DNA from: an uncultured Opitutaceae bacterium
GTDB lineage: Bacteria > Verrucomicrobiota > Verrucomicrobiia > Opitutales > Opitutaceae
Length of the DNA: 52,606 bases
Reading direction: 5' to 3'
Assembly: GCA_903890485.1 (NCBI GenBank)
Contig: CAITBM010000068.1
Location: 1-52,606, forward strand
Each line of letters begins with the position of its first letter. Position 1 is the stretch's first letter. The notes under the pieces were generated by a model. The model ran no database searches, was not told the origin of the DNA, and saw only the letters and a list, made by a program, of their open reading frames with translations. Below are positions 16,589 through 25,029 of the stretch, in pieces. The translations under genes and the position numbers were made by a program.

Positions 16589-18826
16589 ATGAAGCCCTTC
16601 ACGACCCCCTTCATCACCTCCCTGGCGCTCGCCCTCCTTCTTCCGGCGATGACCCTTCGGGCAAGCGAGGCCCCAGGCGCCGATCGCTATGTCTTTAGGA
16701 ACGTGACGATCGGGGGCGGAGGGTTTGTCACCGGGCTCTTCTTCAATCCCTCGGAAAAAGGCCTGGTCTATGCCCGAACAGACGTGGGCGGCGCCTATCG
16801 CCGGGACTCGCGCTCCGCCCAGTGGGTTCCGCTCCTCGACTGGGCCGGCCAGTCCGACTGGAACCTCTACGGGGTGGAGAGCCTCGCGAGCGACCCGGTG
16901 GACCCGCGCCGGGTCTACATCGCCTCGGGCACGTACACCAACCCCGGTGTCTCCAACGGCGAGATCCTGCGTTCCACGGATTATGGTGCCACCTGGATAC
17001 GGACGCCGATGCCGTTCAAGTTTGGGGCAAATGAGAACGGTCGGAACAACGGGGAGCGGCTGGCCGTCGATCCGAACGACGACCGCGTGCTCCTCCTTGG
17101 GACAAGGTCTGCCGGACTCTGGCGGAGCGCCGACTTTGGGGCCACGTGGGCGCGCGTGGCCTCCTTTCCCACCTATGACGAGGCGATGCCCATGCAGCGG
17201 ACCAATGGCGGCTACGTTCCGCAGGTGGTGGGAATCAACATTGTCTTCTTCGACGGGCGGAGTGGGACGCCGGGCGCCCCTACCCGCACGATCTATGCGG
17301 CGGTTTCGACGCCCAATGCCAGCATCTTCAGGAGCACCGACGCCGGCGCCACATGGGCGCCGCTTGCCGGGCAGCCGCTAGGCCTTCGACCGAACCGTGC
17401 CGCGCTGAGCTCAAGCGGCATCCTGTATGTGACCTACGGCCTGGAGGCGGGGCCCAACTCGATGACCGACGGAGCGGTTTGGCGTCTCGACACCACATCG
17501 GGAAAGTGGAGCAACGTGACACCCGAGAAACCCGGGCCGGGAAGCGCGTTTGGGTACGGCTCCGTCGCTGTGGACGCCGCACACCCGGAGACGGTCATGG
17601 TGGGGACCTGGAGCCATTACAGCCCCTTTGACCAGGTTTACCGCAGCACCGATGGCGGTTCAACCTGGGTCTCACTCCTGGACCGCGCCCAGTGGGACCA
17701 CTCCTCGGCTCCCTACACCAAGCCGATGAACCACCACTGGCTCGCGGACCTCAAGATCGATCCCTTCAATTCCGATCACGCGCTGTTCACAACGGGCTTC
17801 GGGATATGGTCCACACACAACCTGCAGGGCGCCGATTCCGGCGCGCGAACCCTTTGGGCGTTCGAGGACCAGGGGATCGAGGAGACCGTCCCCACCGTCC
17901 TGCTCAGTCCCCCGGCCGGCGTCCACCTCTTGAGCGGCGCGGCCGATGTGGATGGGTTCAGGCACGAGGATTTCTCAGTTTCGCCGGCCGCGGGCCGCTT
18001 TGGGACTCCCGCCTACAAGAATACGGCCCACATGGCGTTTGCCTGGAAGCACCCGGAAGTCCTGGTGCGCTCGGGCAACACCTACCACAACGACCTGGTC
18101 ACAGGAGCCTACTCGCTCGACCAGGGAGTCACGTGGAAGGCATTCCAGTCCGAGCCGCCCGGCACCGTCGGGAAGTACTGGCGGGGCGAGGGCGCGATCG
18201 CGGTATCGTGCGACGGGCGGACGGTCGTCTGGGCCCCCACCGGTGTCGCCCCCCACCTGACCCAGGACTGGGGCGCCTCGTGGTTTCCCTGCGTCGGAGG
18301 CTCGGTGAACCTTGCCGTCGTGGCGGACACCGTGAACCCCTCGAGGTTCTACGCCTACGACACTGAGGCTGGAACGTTGCTCGTCAGTATCGATGGGGCG
18401 CGGAGCTTCAAGGCCCGTGCCGGCGGCCTGGCCCTGATCAAGGGACGATGGGGCCCGGCCCCTGGTATTGTGGCACCGGTTCCCGGCCGGGAGGGTGAGT
18501 TCTGGGTAATTTCAAAGGGATTCCTGATCCACTCGACGGATTCCGGCGCCTCGATATCGGAACTCAAGGGTGTGGACGCCTCGTTGATCGGGTTTGGCAA
18601 GCCGGCACCTGGGGGCACAGGCCCCGCGCTTTTCATCGTGGGGCACGTGTCCGGCGTCGAGGGACTCTTCCGCTCCGACGACGAGGGCAGCCACTGGGTG
18701 CGCATCAGCGACTCAGCCCACGGCTATGGGGACATTCGCTGCATAAGCGGAGACCCAAGGGTCTACGGGCGAGTCTATTTTGGGACGGGTGGGCGCGGGA
18801 TAATCTACGGCGACCGAGCCAAATAG
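16589..18826 (+). CDS. Secreted GH74 xyloglucanase
   Basis: 745 residues from ATG 16589 with a signal peptide ending near residue 27 (hydrophobic SLALALLLPA, cleavage around LRA-SEA). The catalytic domain is a pair of seven-bladed propellers; several Asp-box repeats are visible (STDYGATW, SADFGATW, STDAGATW, STDGGSTW). The first catalytic Asp is D65 in ARTDVGGAY. The second is D453 in AADVDGFRHED, where the more usual form is GDVGGFRHDD, so two neighbouring positions differ. GH74 enzymes cut the beta-1,4-glucan backbone of xyloglucan; released oligosaccharides could feed the sugar genes at 5.4-11.3 kb. No carbohydrate-binding or dockerin module is present. Confidence 0.9.
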   Translation: MKPFTTPFITSLALALLLPAMTLRASEAPGADRYVFRNVTIGGGGFVTGLFFNPSEKGLVYARTDVGGAYRRDSRSAQWVPLLDWAGQSDWNLYGVESLASDPVDPRRVYIASGTYTNPGVSNGEILRSTDYGATWIRTPMPFKFGANENGRNNGERLAVDPNDDRVLLLGTRSAGLWRSADFGATWARVASFPTYDEAMPMQRTNGGYVPQVVGINIVFFDGRSGTPGAPTRTIYAAVSTPNASIFRSTDAGATWAPLAGQPLGLRPNRAALSSSGILYVTYGLEAGPNSMTDGAVWRLDTTSGKWSNVTPEKPGPGSAFGYGSVAVDAAHPETVMVGTWSHYSPFDQVYRSTDGGSTWVSLLDRAQWDHSSAPYTKPMNHHWLADLKIDPFNSDHALFTTGFGIWSTHNLQGADSGARTLWAFEDQGIEETVPTVLLSPPAGVHLLSGAADVDGFRHEDFSVSPAAGRFGTPAYKNTAHMAFAWKHPEVLVRSGNTYHNDLVTGAYSLDQGVTWKAFQSEPPGTVGKYWRGEGAIAVSCDGRTVVWAPTGVAPHLTQDWGASWFPCVGGSVNLAVVADTVNPSRFYAYDTEAGTLLVSIDGARSFKARAGGLALIKGRWGPAPGIVAPVPGREGEFWVISKGFLIHSTDSGASISELKGVDASLIGFGKPAPGGTGPALFIVGHVSGVEGLFRSDDEGSHWVRISDSAHGYGDIRCISGDPRVYGRVYFGTGGRGIIYGDRAK

Positions 18827-18846
18827 CCCGGGCTTCGGACGCCGAC

Positions 18847-20427
18847 CTAGGCCTTCGGTGCAGTCGAGAGGCGATACTCGACTGCCTCCCGGAGCGCCTC
18901 CCACGAGGCATCGATGATGTTGTCGCTCACCCCCACGGTTCCCCAGATCGAGTGTCCATCCCCGCTCTCCACCAGGACGCGGGTCTTCGAGCCCGTGCCC
19001 GTGCCGGCGTTGCCCTCGATGATGCGCACCTTGTAATCGCGCAGGGTCATCGACTGGAGCTGCGGGTATGTCTTCTCGAGTGCGAGGCGAAGCGCCTTGT
19101 CGAGCGCGCCGATGGGGCCCGAGGACTCGGCCACCGTATGGACGGACTGGCCCGCCACGTTCACGCGCACAGTGGCCTCCGACCAGATATCCGCTCCGTG
19201 GCGCTCCACGATCACGCGGTAGCCCTCAACCTTGAAGAACTCCTTGCTCCGGCCGAGCATCCGGGCGACGAGCAGCTTGAAGGAGGCGTCCGCCGCCTCG
19301 TATTCATAGCCGCGGAACTCCCGCTCCTTTAGCTCCTCAATGAGCCCCTTCAGTTCGGGGCTCTTCTCGTCGAGGTCGACGCCAAATTCCCGGGCTTTGA
19401 GCGCCAGGCTGCTGCGCCCGGCCATGTCGGAGACCAGGACCCGCGTCCGGTTGCCGACCAGGGCGGGGTCGATGTGCTCGTAGCTGCGCGCCACTTTCTG
19501 GGCCGCGTTGGCGTGTAGCCCGCCCTTGTGCGCGAACGCCGACTGTCCCACATAGGGGGCCTTTGGATTGGGGCGAAGGTTGGCGAGCTCGTCGAAGAAG
19601 AGCGACAGGTCCCTGAGCTGCGCAAGATTGCCGCCACAGTTGGCCGTCCGCCCCATCTTGAGCACGAGGTTGGGCAAAATCGTGACTAGGTTCGCGTTTC
19701 CCACGCGCTCGCCGTAGCCGTTAACGGTCCCCTGGACGAGCGAGGCGCCCGCCTCGACCCCGGCAAGGGTGACTGCGACCCCAAGACCGCTGTCATTGTG
19801 GCAGTGCACGCCCACCTTCGAGCCGCCGAAGCGCTTCACGGCCTCGGCCGTGATCGCCAGCACCTGGGGTACGAGCTTTCCGCCGTTGGTTTCGCAGAGG
19901 GTGAGATTGGAGACACCGCCGCGGGCCGCCGCCTCGAGGGTGCGCAGCGCGTAGTCGGGGTTGTCGAGGTAGCCGTCAAAGAAATGCTCCGCGTCGTAGA
20001 TCACCTCGCGGCCCTGCGCCACCAGGTAGCGCACGGAGTCCTCGATCATGGCCAGGTTCTCCTCGGGGGTCGTGCGAAGGATCTCCGTGACGTGAAGAAG
20101 CCAAGTCTTGCCCACAATCGTCATCACAGGCATCCCGCTGTCGAGGAGCGTCTTGAGCTGGAGGTCGGCCTCCGCCTTCACGCCGGCCCTCCGGGTCGAG
20201 CCGAACGCCGCCAATTTAGCATGCTTCAACTTCAGGTTCTTCGCCTCGGCAAAGAAGGCGATGTCCCGGGGGTTTGAGCCGGGGAAACCGCCCTCGATGT
20301 AGTCGACCCCGAACTGGTCGAGCCGTTCGGCCACCAGCAGCTTGTCGGCGACCGAGAAGCTGATCCCCTCCCCCTGCGTTCCGTCGCGCAGGGTGGTGTC
20401 GTAAATCTTGATCGCGGATTGGGACAT
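18847..20427 (-). CDS. cimA: (R)-citramalate synthase
   Basis: 526 residues, the length of CimA rather than LeuA. It condenses pyruvate and acetyl-CoA to (R)-citramalate, the first step of a threonine-independent route to isoleucine. Visible features are IYDTTLRDGTQGEGISFS at the N-terminus (catalytic Arg/Asp), GVHCHNDSGLGVA (metal-binding His), VQGTVNGYGERVGNANL, and a C-terminal LeuA-type regulatory domain from about residue 385. It is the last gene of the serA-plsY-hom-lysC-thrC-cimA unit, 11 bp after thrC, and ends 20 bp from the convergent GH74 gene. The C-terminal domain is where isoleucine feedback inhibition acts in the family. Confidence 0.92.
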   Translation of the reverse strand: MSQSAIKIYDTTLRDGTQGEGISFSVADKLLVAERLDQFGVDYIEGGFPGSNPRDIAFFAEAKNLKLKHAKLAAFGSTRRAGVKAEADLQLKTLLDSGMPVMTIVGKTWLLHVTEILRTTPEENLAMIEDSVRYLVAQGREVIYDAEHFFDGYLDNPDYALRTLEAAARGGVSNLTLCETNGGKLVPQVLAITAEAVKRFGGSKVGVHCHNDSGLGVAVTLAGVEAGASLVQGTVNGYGERVGNANLVTILPNLVLKMGRTANCGGNLAQLRDLSLFFDELANLRPNPKAPYVGQSAFAHKGGLHANAAQKVARSYEHIDPALVGNRTRVLVSDMAGRSSLALKAREFGVDLDEKSPELKGLIEELKEREFRGYEYEAADASFKLLVARMLGRSKEFFKVEGYRVIVERHGADIWSEATVRVNVAGQSVHTVAESSGPIGALDKALRLALEKTYPQLQSMTLRDYKVRIIEGNAGTGTGSKTRVLVESGDGHSIWGTVGVSDNIIDASWEALREAVEYRLSTAPKA

Positions 20428-20438
20428 GGTGCCGAGCG

Positions 20439-21797
20439 TCAGGTTACAGCGTGGGATTCTATGAAGGCACGTATTGGGGCGGCGTCAGCCACAATCTTGT
20501 GCCTGACCAGGGGACGAGCCTTGAGGGCCTCAAGCGACGGATGGGTCGCCTGGATCCCGATCGCGCCCATGATCACGTCGGGGAATTTTGCCGGGCTCGC
20601 CGTGGCAAGTATGACGCTCGGGCCATTCCCCAGGTCCTTGAAGGCGCAGGCCGTGTGAGGGTCGAGCACGTAGCCGTGGGCCCGGTGCACCTGCCTGATG
20701 ATGCCTGGGATCTCGACATCCTCGCAGCGGGAGGAGGTGAACGAGTCGCGGTCGAAGTCCCTGAATCGGTACATGCCCTTCGAGGCGAGCTCCTCCATGA
20801 CTGAGCGGACCCGGTCGGGGTCCCGCCCGAGGCTATAGTAGAGGAAGCGCTCAAAATTTGATGCGACCTGGATGTCCATCGAGGGCGCAAGGCTCGGGCT
20901 CACAGCCCCGACCCGGTACTCTCCGGTCGAAAAGAGCCGGTGCAGGATGTCGTTCTTGTTGGTGGCCACGCGAAACCCGTGGATGGGCACCCCCATCTTC
21001 TGGAGCATCCACCCCGCGAGCACGTTGCCAAAATTGCCCGTCGGGACAACGAAGGTGGCCGTCCTGCGCTCAAGGGCGGAAAGGCGGAGCCAGGCGTGCA
21101 GGTAGTACACGCTCTGGGCGAGTATCCTGGCGATGTTGATCGAGTTGACGGCCGAGAGGCGGTTCCCGGCCCGGAAGGCCCCGTCCCCGAACAGCTGCTT
21201 GAGAACCGCCTGCGCGTCGTCGAAGGAGCCGGAGACGGCAAGGGCGTGGACATTGGGGGCCCCGGTGCAGGCCATCTGTCGCTCCTGCAGGGGCGATACC
21301 CTGCCGTCGGGATAGAGGATGAAGATGGCGACCCCGGGCCTGCCCATTAGGCCGTGGATCGCGGCGGCGCCGGTGTCGCCGGAGGTTGCACCAAGGACGT
21401 TGATGGTCTCGCCCCGGATCGCACACTGCCGGGCATACAGGTTGCCGAGAACCTGCAGGGCGATGTCCTTGAAGGCGAGGGTCGGCCCATGGAACAGCTC
21501 CAGCACATGCGCATCGGCGGAGAGCTGAAGGAGGGGGGCGATCTCTGGCCTGTCGAAGACCGCGTAGGAGGTGGCGACCAGCTTTCCGAGCTCGTCGGCG
21601 GGGATGTCCGTCGCAAAATGCGAGAGAAACTGGGTGCAGAGCTCCGGATACCCCAGGCCAGCCCACGCGGCGAGCTTGCCGGAGAGGTCAGGGAGAGCCT
21701 CCGGCACGAAAAGTCCGCCGTCCGGGGCGAGGCCCGCAGCCACGGCGCCCGAGAACGCCACGGGAGGGGACCCACCCCGTGTTGAGACGTAGCGCAT
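20439..21797 (-). CDS. thrC: Threonine synthase
   Basis: 452 residues, PLP-dependent; converts O-phosphohomoserine to threonine. The start RYVSTRGG is typical of the class with the long N-terminal domain. The PLP lysine is K110 in FHGPTLAFKDIALQ; GATSGDTGAAAIHG binds the cofactor phosphate, and VVPTGNFGNVLAGW lies in the large domain. It is 14 bp downstream of lysC and 11 bp upstream of cimA. No thrB (homoserine kinase) gene is present in the window. Confidence 0.95.
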   Translation of the reverse strand: MRYVSTRGGSPPVAFSGAVAAGLAPDGGLFVPEALPDLSGKLAAWAGLGYPELCTQFLSHFATDIPADELGKLVATSYAVFDRPEIAPLLQLSADAHVLELFHGPTLAFKDIALQVLGNLYARQCAIRGETINVLGATSGDTGAAAIHGLMGRPGVAIFILYPDGRVSPLQERQMACTGAPNVHALAVSGSFDDAQAVLKQLFGDGAFRAGNRLSAVNSINIARILAQSVYYLHAWLRLSALERRTATFVVPTGNFGNVLAGWMLQKMGVPIHGFRVATNKNDILHRLFSTGEYRVGAVSPSLAPSMDIQVASNFERFLYYSLGRDPDRVRSVMEELASKGMYRFRDFDRDSFTSSRCEDVEIPGIIRQVHRAHGYVLDPHTACAFKDLGNGPSVILATASPAKFPDVIMGAIGIQATHPSLEALKARPLVRHKIVADAAPIRAFIESHAVT

Positions 21798-21811
21798 GCC
21801 TCCGGTCCGGC

Positions 21812-23029
21812 CTAGACCTTGTCGAGCCCGAACGCGTCGTGGGCGACGCGCGCTGCCTCGTCCGCCCGGTCAAGGGCGACCACGACCGATATCTTGATCT
21901 CCGAGGTGCTGATCAGATCGATGTTGATCCCGGCTCCCGCCAAGGCCTGGAAGAGCGTGGCAGCCACGCCGCTGTGGGTCTTCATTCCGACGCCCACGAC
22001 CGAGAGCTTGGCGATCTTGCCGTGCACGGCGACCTCGCCGCCGCCGTTGCCGGCCAGGACGGGCTCGAGGGTTTTCACGGCTCGGGCCGTGTCGGCCTGG
22101 GGCACCGTGAAGGTGAGGTTTGCAACCCCGTGGCGGCCGACATTCTGCACGATCATGTCCACGACGACATTCGCGTCAGCTAGACAGCGGAATACCCTCG
22201 CCGCGCTGCCCGGCTTGTCGGGGATGTTGCTCACGATGATCTTGGCCTGGTCCTTGTCGACCGCTACGCCACGGACTACGACCTGTTCCATATACTCGAC
22301 TTCTTCTTTCACGATGGTTCCTGGATTGTGGTTAAATGAGGAGCGGACTTCAAAAACGACGCCGTACTTCTTGGCGAACTCGACGGAGCGCGATTGCATC
22401 ACCTTTGAACCCGATGAGGCGAGCTCGAGCATCTCATCGTAGGAGATCTCCGGCAGCTTCCTGGCATTCTTGACGACTCTCGGGTCGGCCGTGTAGACGC
22501 CGTCCACGTCGGTGTAGATTTCGCAGATGTCGGCCTTGATCGCGGCGGCCAGTGCAACGGCCGTCAGGTCGCTTCCCCCGCGGCCAAGGGTGGTGATCTG
22601 CCCCTCCTCGTCGATTCCCTGGAAGCCGGCGACGATCACGACACGGTCCTCCTTCAGGTCCTTCAGGATCGGCTTGGGGTTAACCATCTTCAGCTTGGCC
22701 TTGGTGTGGGCCCGGTCCGTGAAGATCCCTGCCTGGGCCCCCGTGTAGCTGATCGCCGGGACGCCGATTCCATGGAGCGCCATCGCCATTAGCGCGATGG
22801 ACTCCTGCTCCCCGATGGCAAGGAGCTGGTCGAGCTCACGGTCGCTCGGGTCGGCGCAGAGGCCCTTGGCCCGGGCTATCAGCTCGTTCGTGACGCCGGC
22901 GCGGGCCGACAAGACAACGACGATCTGGTGTCCTTCGTCCCGGGCGGCCTTGATCCGCTCCGCGACCTTCTTGATGCGCTCGACGTCACCTACTGAGGTT
23001 CCGCCGTATTTTTGTACGATTCGGGGCAT
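21812..23029 (-). CDS. lysC: Aspartate kinase
   Basis: 405 residues; phosphorylates aspartate as the first step to threonine, lysine and methionine. The N-terminus VQKYGGTSVGD is the classic lysine/ATP motif. FQGIDEEGQITTLGRGGSDLTAVALA binds substrate, and EIYTDVDGVYTADPR is conserved. Two ACT domains fill the C-terminus from about residue 262 and would carry feedback control by lysine and/or threonine. It is a monofunctional kinase; the dehydrogenase is encoded by the separate hom gene 18 bp upstream. Confidence 0.95.
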   Translation of the reverse strand: MPRIVQKYGGTSVGDVERIKKVAERIKAARDEGHQIVVVLSARAGVTNELIARAKGLCADPSDRELDQLLAIGEQESIALMAMALHGIGVPAISYTGAQAGIFTDRAHTKAKLKMVNPKPILKDLKEDRVVIVAGFQGIDEEGQITTLGRGGSDLTAVALAAAIKADICEIYTDVDGVYTADPRVVKNARKLPEISYDEMLELASSGSKVMQSRSVEFAKKYGVVFEVRSSFNHNPGTIVKEEVEYMEQVVVRGVAVDKDQAKIIVSNIPDKPGSAARVFRCLADANVVVDMIVQNVGRHGVANLTFTVPQADTARAVKTLEPVLAGNGGGEVAVHGKIAKLSVVGVGMKTHSGVAATLFQALAGAGINIDLISTSEIKISVVVALDRADEAARVAHDAFGLDKV

Positions 23030-23047
23030 TGTGTTCGAGGAAATCGT

Positions 23048-24370
23048 TTAGTCACCTAGGTCTCCAATGCGCAGCAGCAGCGGCGCCTCGCGGACGCTCG
23101 CCAGGGCCGCCAGGGAGCGGAGTGCGATCCTCATGGAGCGCTCATCGCTCTCATGCGTCGTGAGGACAAGCGAAGCCAGGCCAGCCTCTTCGGAGGGGCT
23201 CTGGATCACGCTGGCGATGCTCATCCTGTTGCGGGCCATGATGGTGGCCACGCGGGCGAGCACTCCGGGAAGGTCCGCCACCGTGAGCCGGACGTAGTAC
23301 CGGCCGCGGATCCTCTCGGGCGGGGCCAGCCGCACCGACTTCGGGAGCTTGGGCCCCTCCTCGCCCATGAGGTGGGCCCCCTTGCCGTGGAGGAGGAGCG
23401 AGACGGCGTCGGCGATGTCGCTGATGACTGCGCTTGCCGTGGCATCCTGCCCGGCCCCGCGACCGATGTAGACGGTCGTGCCGACGACGTCCCCGGTGAC
23501 GGAGATCGCATTGAAGACACCGCTGACCTGGGCCAGGACGCTTCCCTCGGGCAAGAGCGTGGGATGCACCCGCACGACGATCTCGTCCGTCTCAAAATCC
23601 CGGGTGATGATTCCGAGCAGCTTGATCCCGTAGCCTAGGGCGGCGGCGTTCTTGAAGTCCGCTGGAGTGATGCGCTCGATGCCCTCGACGATCATCTGCT
23701 CGGGCCTTACCCAAATTCCATGCGCGAGCCAGGCGAGCACCGACGCCTTGTGGGCGGTGTCCCAACCCTCCACGTCGAGCGACTCCTGGGCCTCCGCGTA
23801 GCCCAGGCGCTTGGCCTCCTTCAGGACGCTTGCGTAGGGCGTGTCGAGCTCCTCCATCTTCGTGAGGATGTAATTGCACGTCCCGTTCAGGATTCCGTAG
23901 ATCCGGGGAAAGCGGTTGGCCACCAGGCCCTCGCGGATCGCCTTGATGAGCGGGATCCCCCCCGCGACGCTCGCCTCGAAAAGGAAGTGCCCGCCGCCCT
24001 TCCTCGCGGCTGCAAAGATTTCCGCCCCGTGGGCGCAGATCAGCGCCTTATTGGCCGAGACGACGATCTTGCCCTTCCTGAGTGCAGCTAGCGTCACCTC
24101 GCGCGCCACCGTTGTGCCGCCCATCAGTTCGCAGACGATGTCAATGGACGGATCGGTGGCGACGTCGAGCGGATCGTTGGTGAGCTTCGAGGCGCCAATC
24201 CGGACGTCCCGGATCTTCTTAAGGTCCCTGACAGCTGCTCGGGCGAGCACAACGCGGGTTCCAAGCCTGCCCTCAAGGTCGGCCCGCATGCGGTTAAAAT
24301 GCTTCCAGACCCCCTGCCCCACGGTGCCCATCCCGCAGAGTCCGATCCTGATCGTGCGTTTCTCGCTCAT
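23048..24370 (-). CDS. hom: Homoserine dehydrogenase
   Basis: 440 residues; reduces aspartate semialdehyde to homoserine with NAD(P)H. The nucleotide-binding loop is GLCGMGTVGQGVW at about 11-23. VSANKALIC and LFEASVAGGIPLIKAI, GILNGTCNYILTKM and LGYAEAQESLDVEGWDTAHK are catalytic-domain motifs. A C-terminal ACT domain starts near residue 358 (YYVRLTVADLPGVLARVATIM), the usual site of threonine feedback. It overlaps plsY by 4 bp and precedes lysC. No asd gene is adjacent. Confidence 0.95.
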   Translation of the reverse strand: MSEKRTIRIGLCGMGTVGQGVWKHFNRMRADLEGRLGTRVVLARAAVRDLKKIRDVRIGASKLTNDPLDVATDPSIDIVCELMGGTTVAREVTLAALRKGKIVVSANKALICAHGAEIFAAARKGGGHFLFEASVAGGIPLIKAIREGLVANRFPRIYGILNGTCNYILTKMEELDTPYASVLKEAKRLGYAEAQESLDVEGWDTAHKASVLAWLAHGIWVRPEQMIVEGIERITPADFKNAAALGYGIKLLGIITRDFETDEIVVRVHPTLLPEGSVLAQVSGVFNAISVTGDVVGTTVYIGRGAGQDATASAVISDIADAVSLLLHGKGAHLMGEEGPKLPKSVRLAPPERIRGRYYVRLTVADLPGVLARVATIMARNRMSIASVIQSPSEEAGLASLVLTTHESDERSMRIALRSLAALASVREAPLLLRIGDLGD

Positions 24371-25026
24371 GGCTTTTCCTCCGGCTTCTTTCTTTCAAAG
24401 CGCTTTTCGGTGCCGCTTAGTAGGCGCGAAATGTTGGAGCGATGCCGAATGACGACAAAGGCCCCGACCGCGCTCGTAACCCAAAGGGCGAGGGCCCCCC
24501 GGTTGAAAAGGTATCCCAGAAACGGCAGGCTCACAGCAGCCAGGATCGAGGCGAGCGAAACGTAGCGGGTTGCGTAGAACACGGTCACCCAGATCGCGCT
24601 TGAGACCAACGTGACGTAGGGCATGAGCACAAGAAGCCCCCCGGTCGCCGTGGCGACCCCCTTGCCTCCCTTAAAGCCCGTGAAGCACGAGAACGAATGG
24701 CCGATCAAGGCCGCGGCGAGGCCCACGTAGCCTAGGATGCCCGGGCTCCCGGACGCCCGCACAGCCTGCCAGACCACCAACAGGGGCCATCCCGCCGCAG
24801 CGGCGCCCTTCAGGGCGTCGAGGACAAACACCGTGTTGCCGGGCCCAGTCCCGAGCACCCTGCGCACATTCGTGGCCCCGGGGCTCTTGCTGCCAACCGA
24901 GAAGATATCCACGCCCCTGGATCGGGCCACAAGGTAGCCGAAGGGCAGCGCCCCAAGCAAATAGCCGCCGCCTGCCGCAAGGATGAGCGGCAGGAGCATG
25001 TCGCTAAAGTCTGGGGACGCCGGCAT
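24367..25026 (-). CDS. plsY: Glycerol-3-phosphate acyltransferase (acyl-phosphate dependent)
   Basis: 219 residues with about five transmembrane helices. PlsY motifs are present: LLGALPFGYLVAR, GSKSPGATNVRRVLG with the conserved Ser/Gly/Asn-Arg, and HSFSCFTGFKGGKGVATATG. It makes lysophosphatidic acid from acyl-phosphate and glycerol-3-phosphate in the inner membrane. It is embedded in an amino-acid operon: the start is 3 bp after serA and the stop overlaps hom by 4 bp. The C-terminal tail is rich in Lys and Glu. Confidence 0.94.
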   Translation of the reverse strand: MPASPDFSDMLLPLILAAGGGYLLGALPFGYLVARSRGVDIFSVGSKSPGATNVRRVLGTGPGNTVFVLDALKGAAAAGWPLLVVWQAVRASGSPGILGYVGLAAALIGHSFSCFTGFKGGKGVATATGGLLVLMPYVTLVSSAIWVTVFYATRYVSLASILAAVSLPFLGYLFNRGALALWVTSAVGAFVVIRHRSNISRLLSGTEKRFERKKPEEKP

Positions 25027-25029
25027 CGT

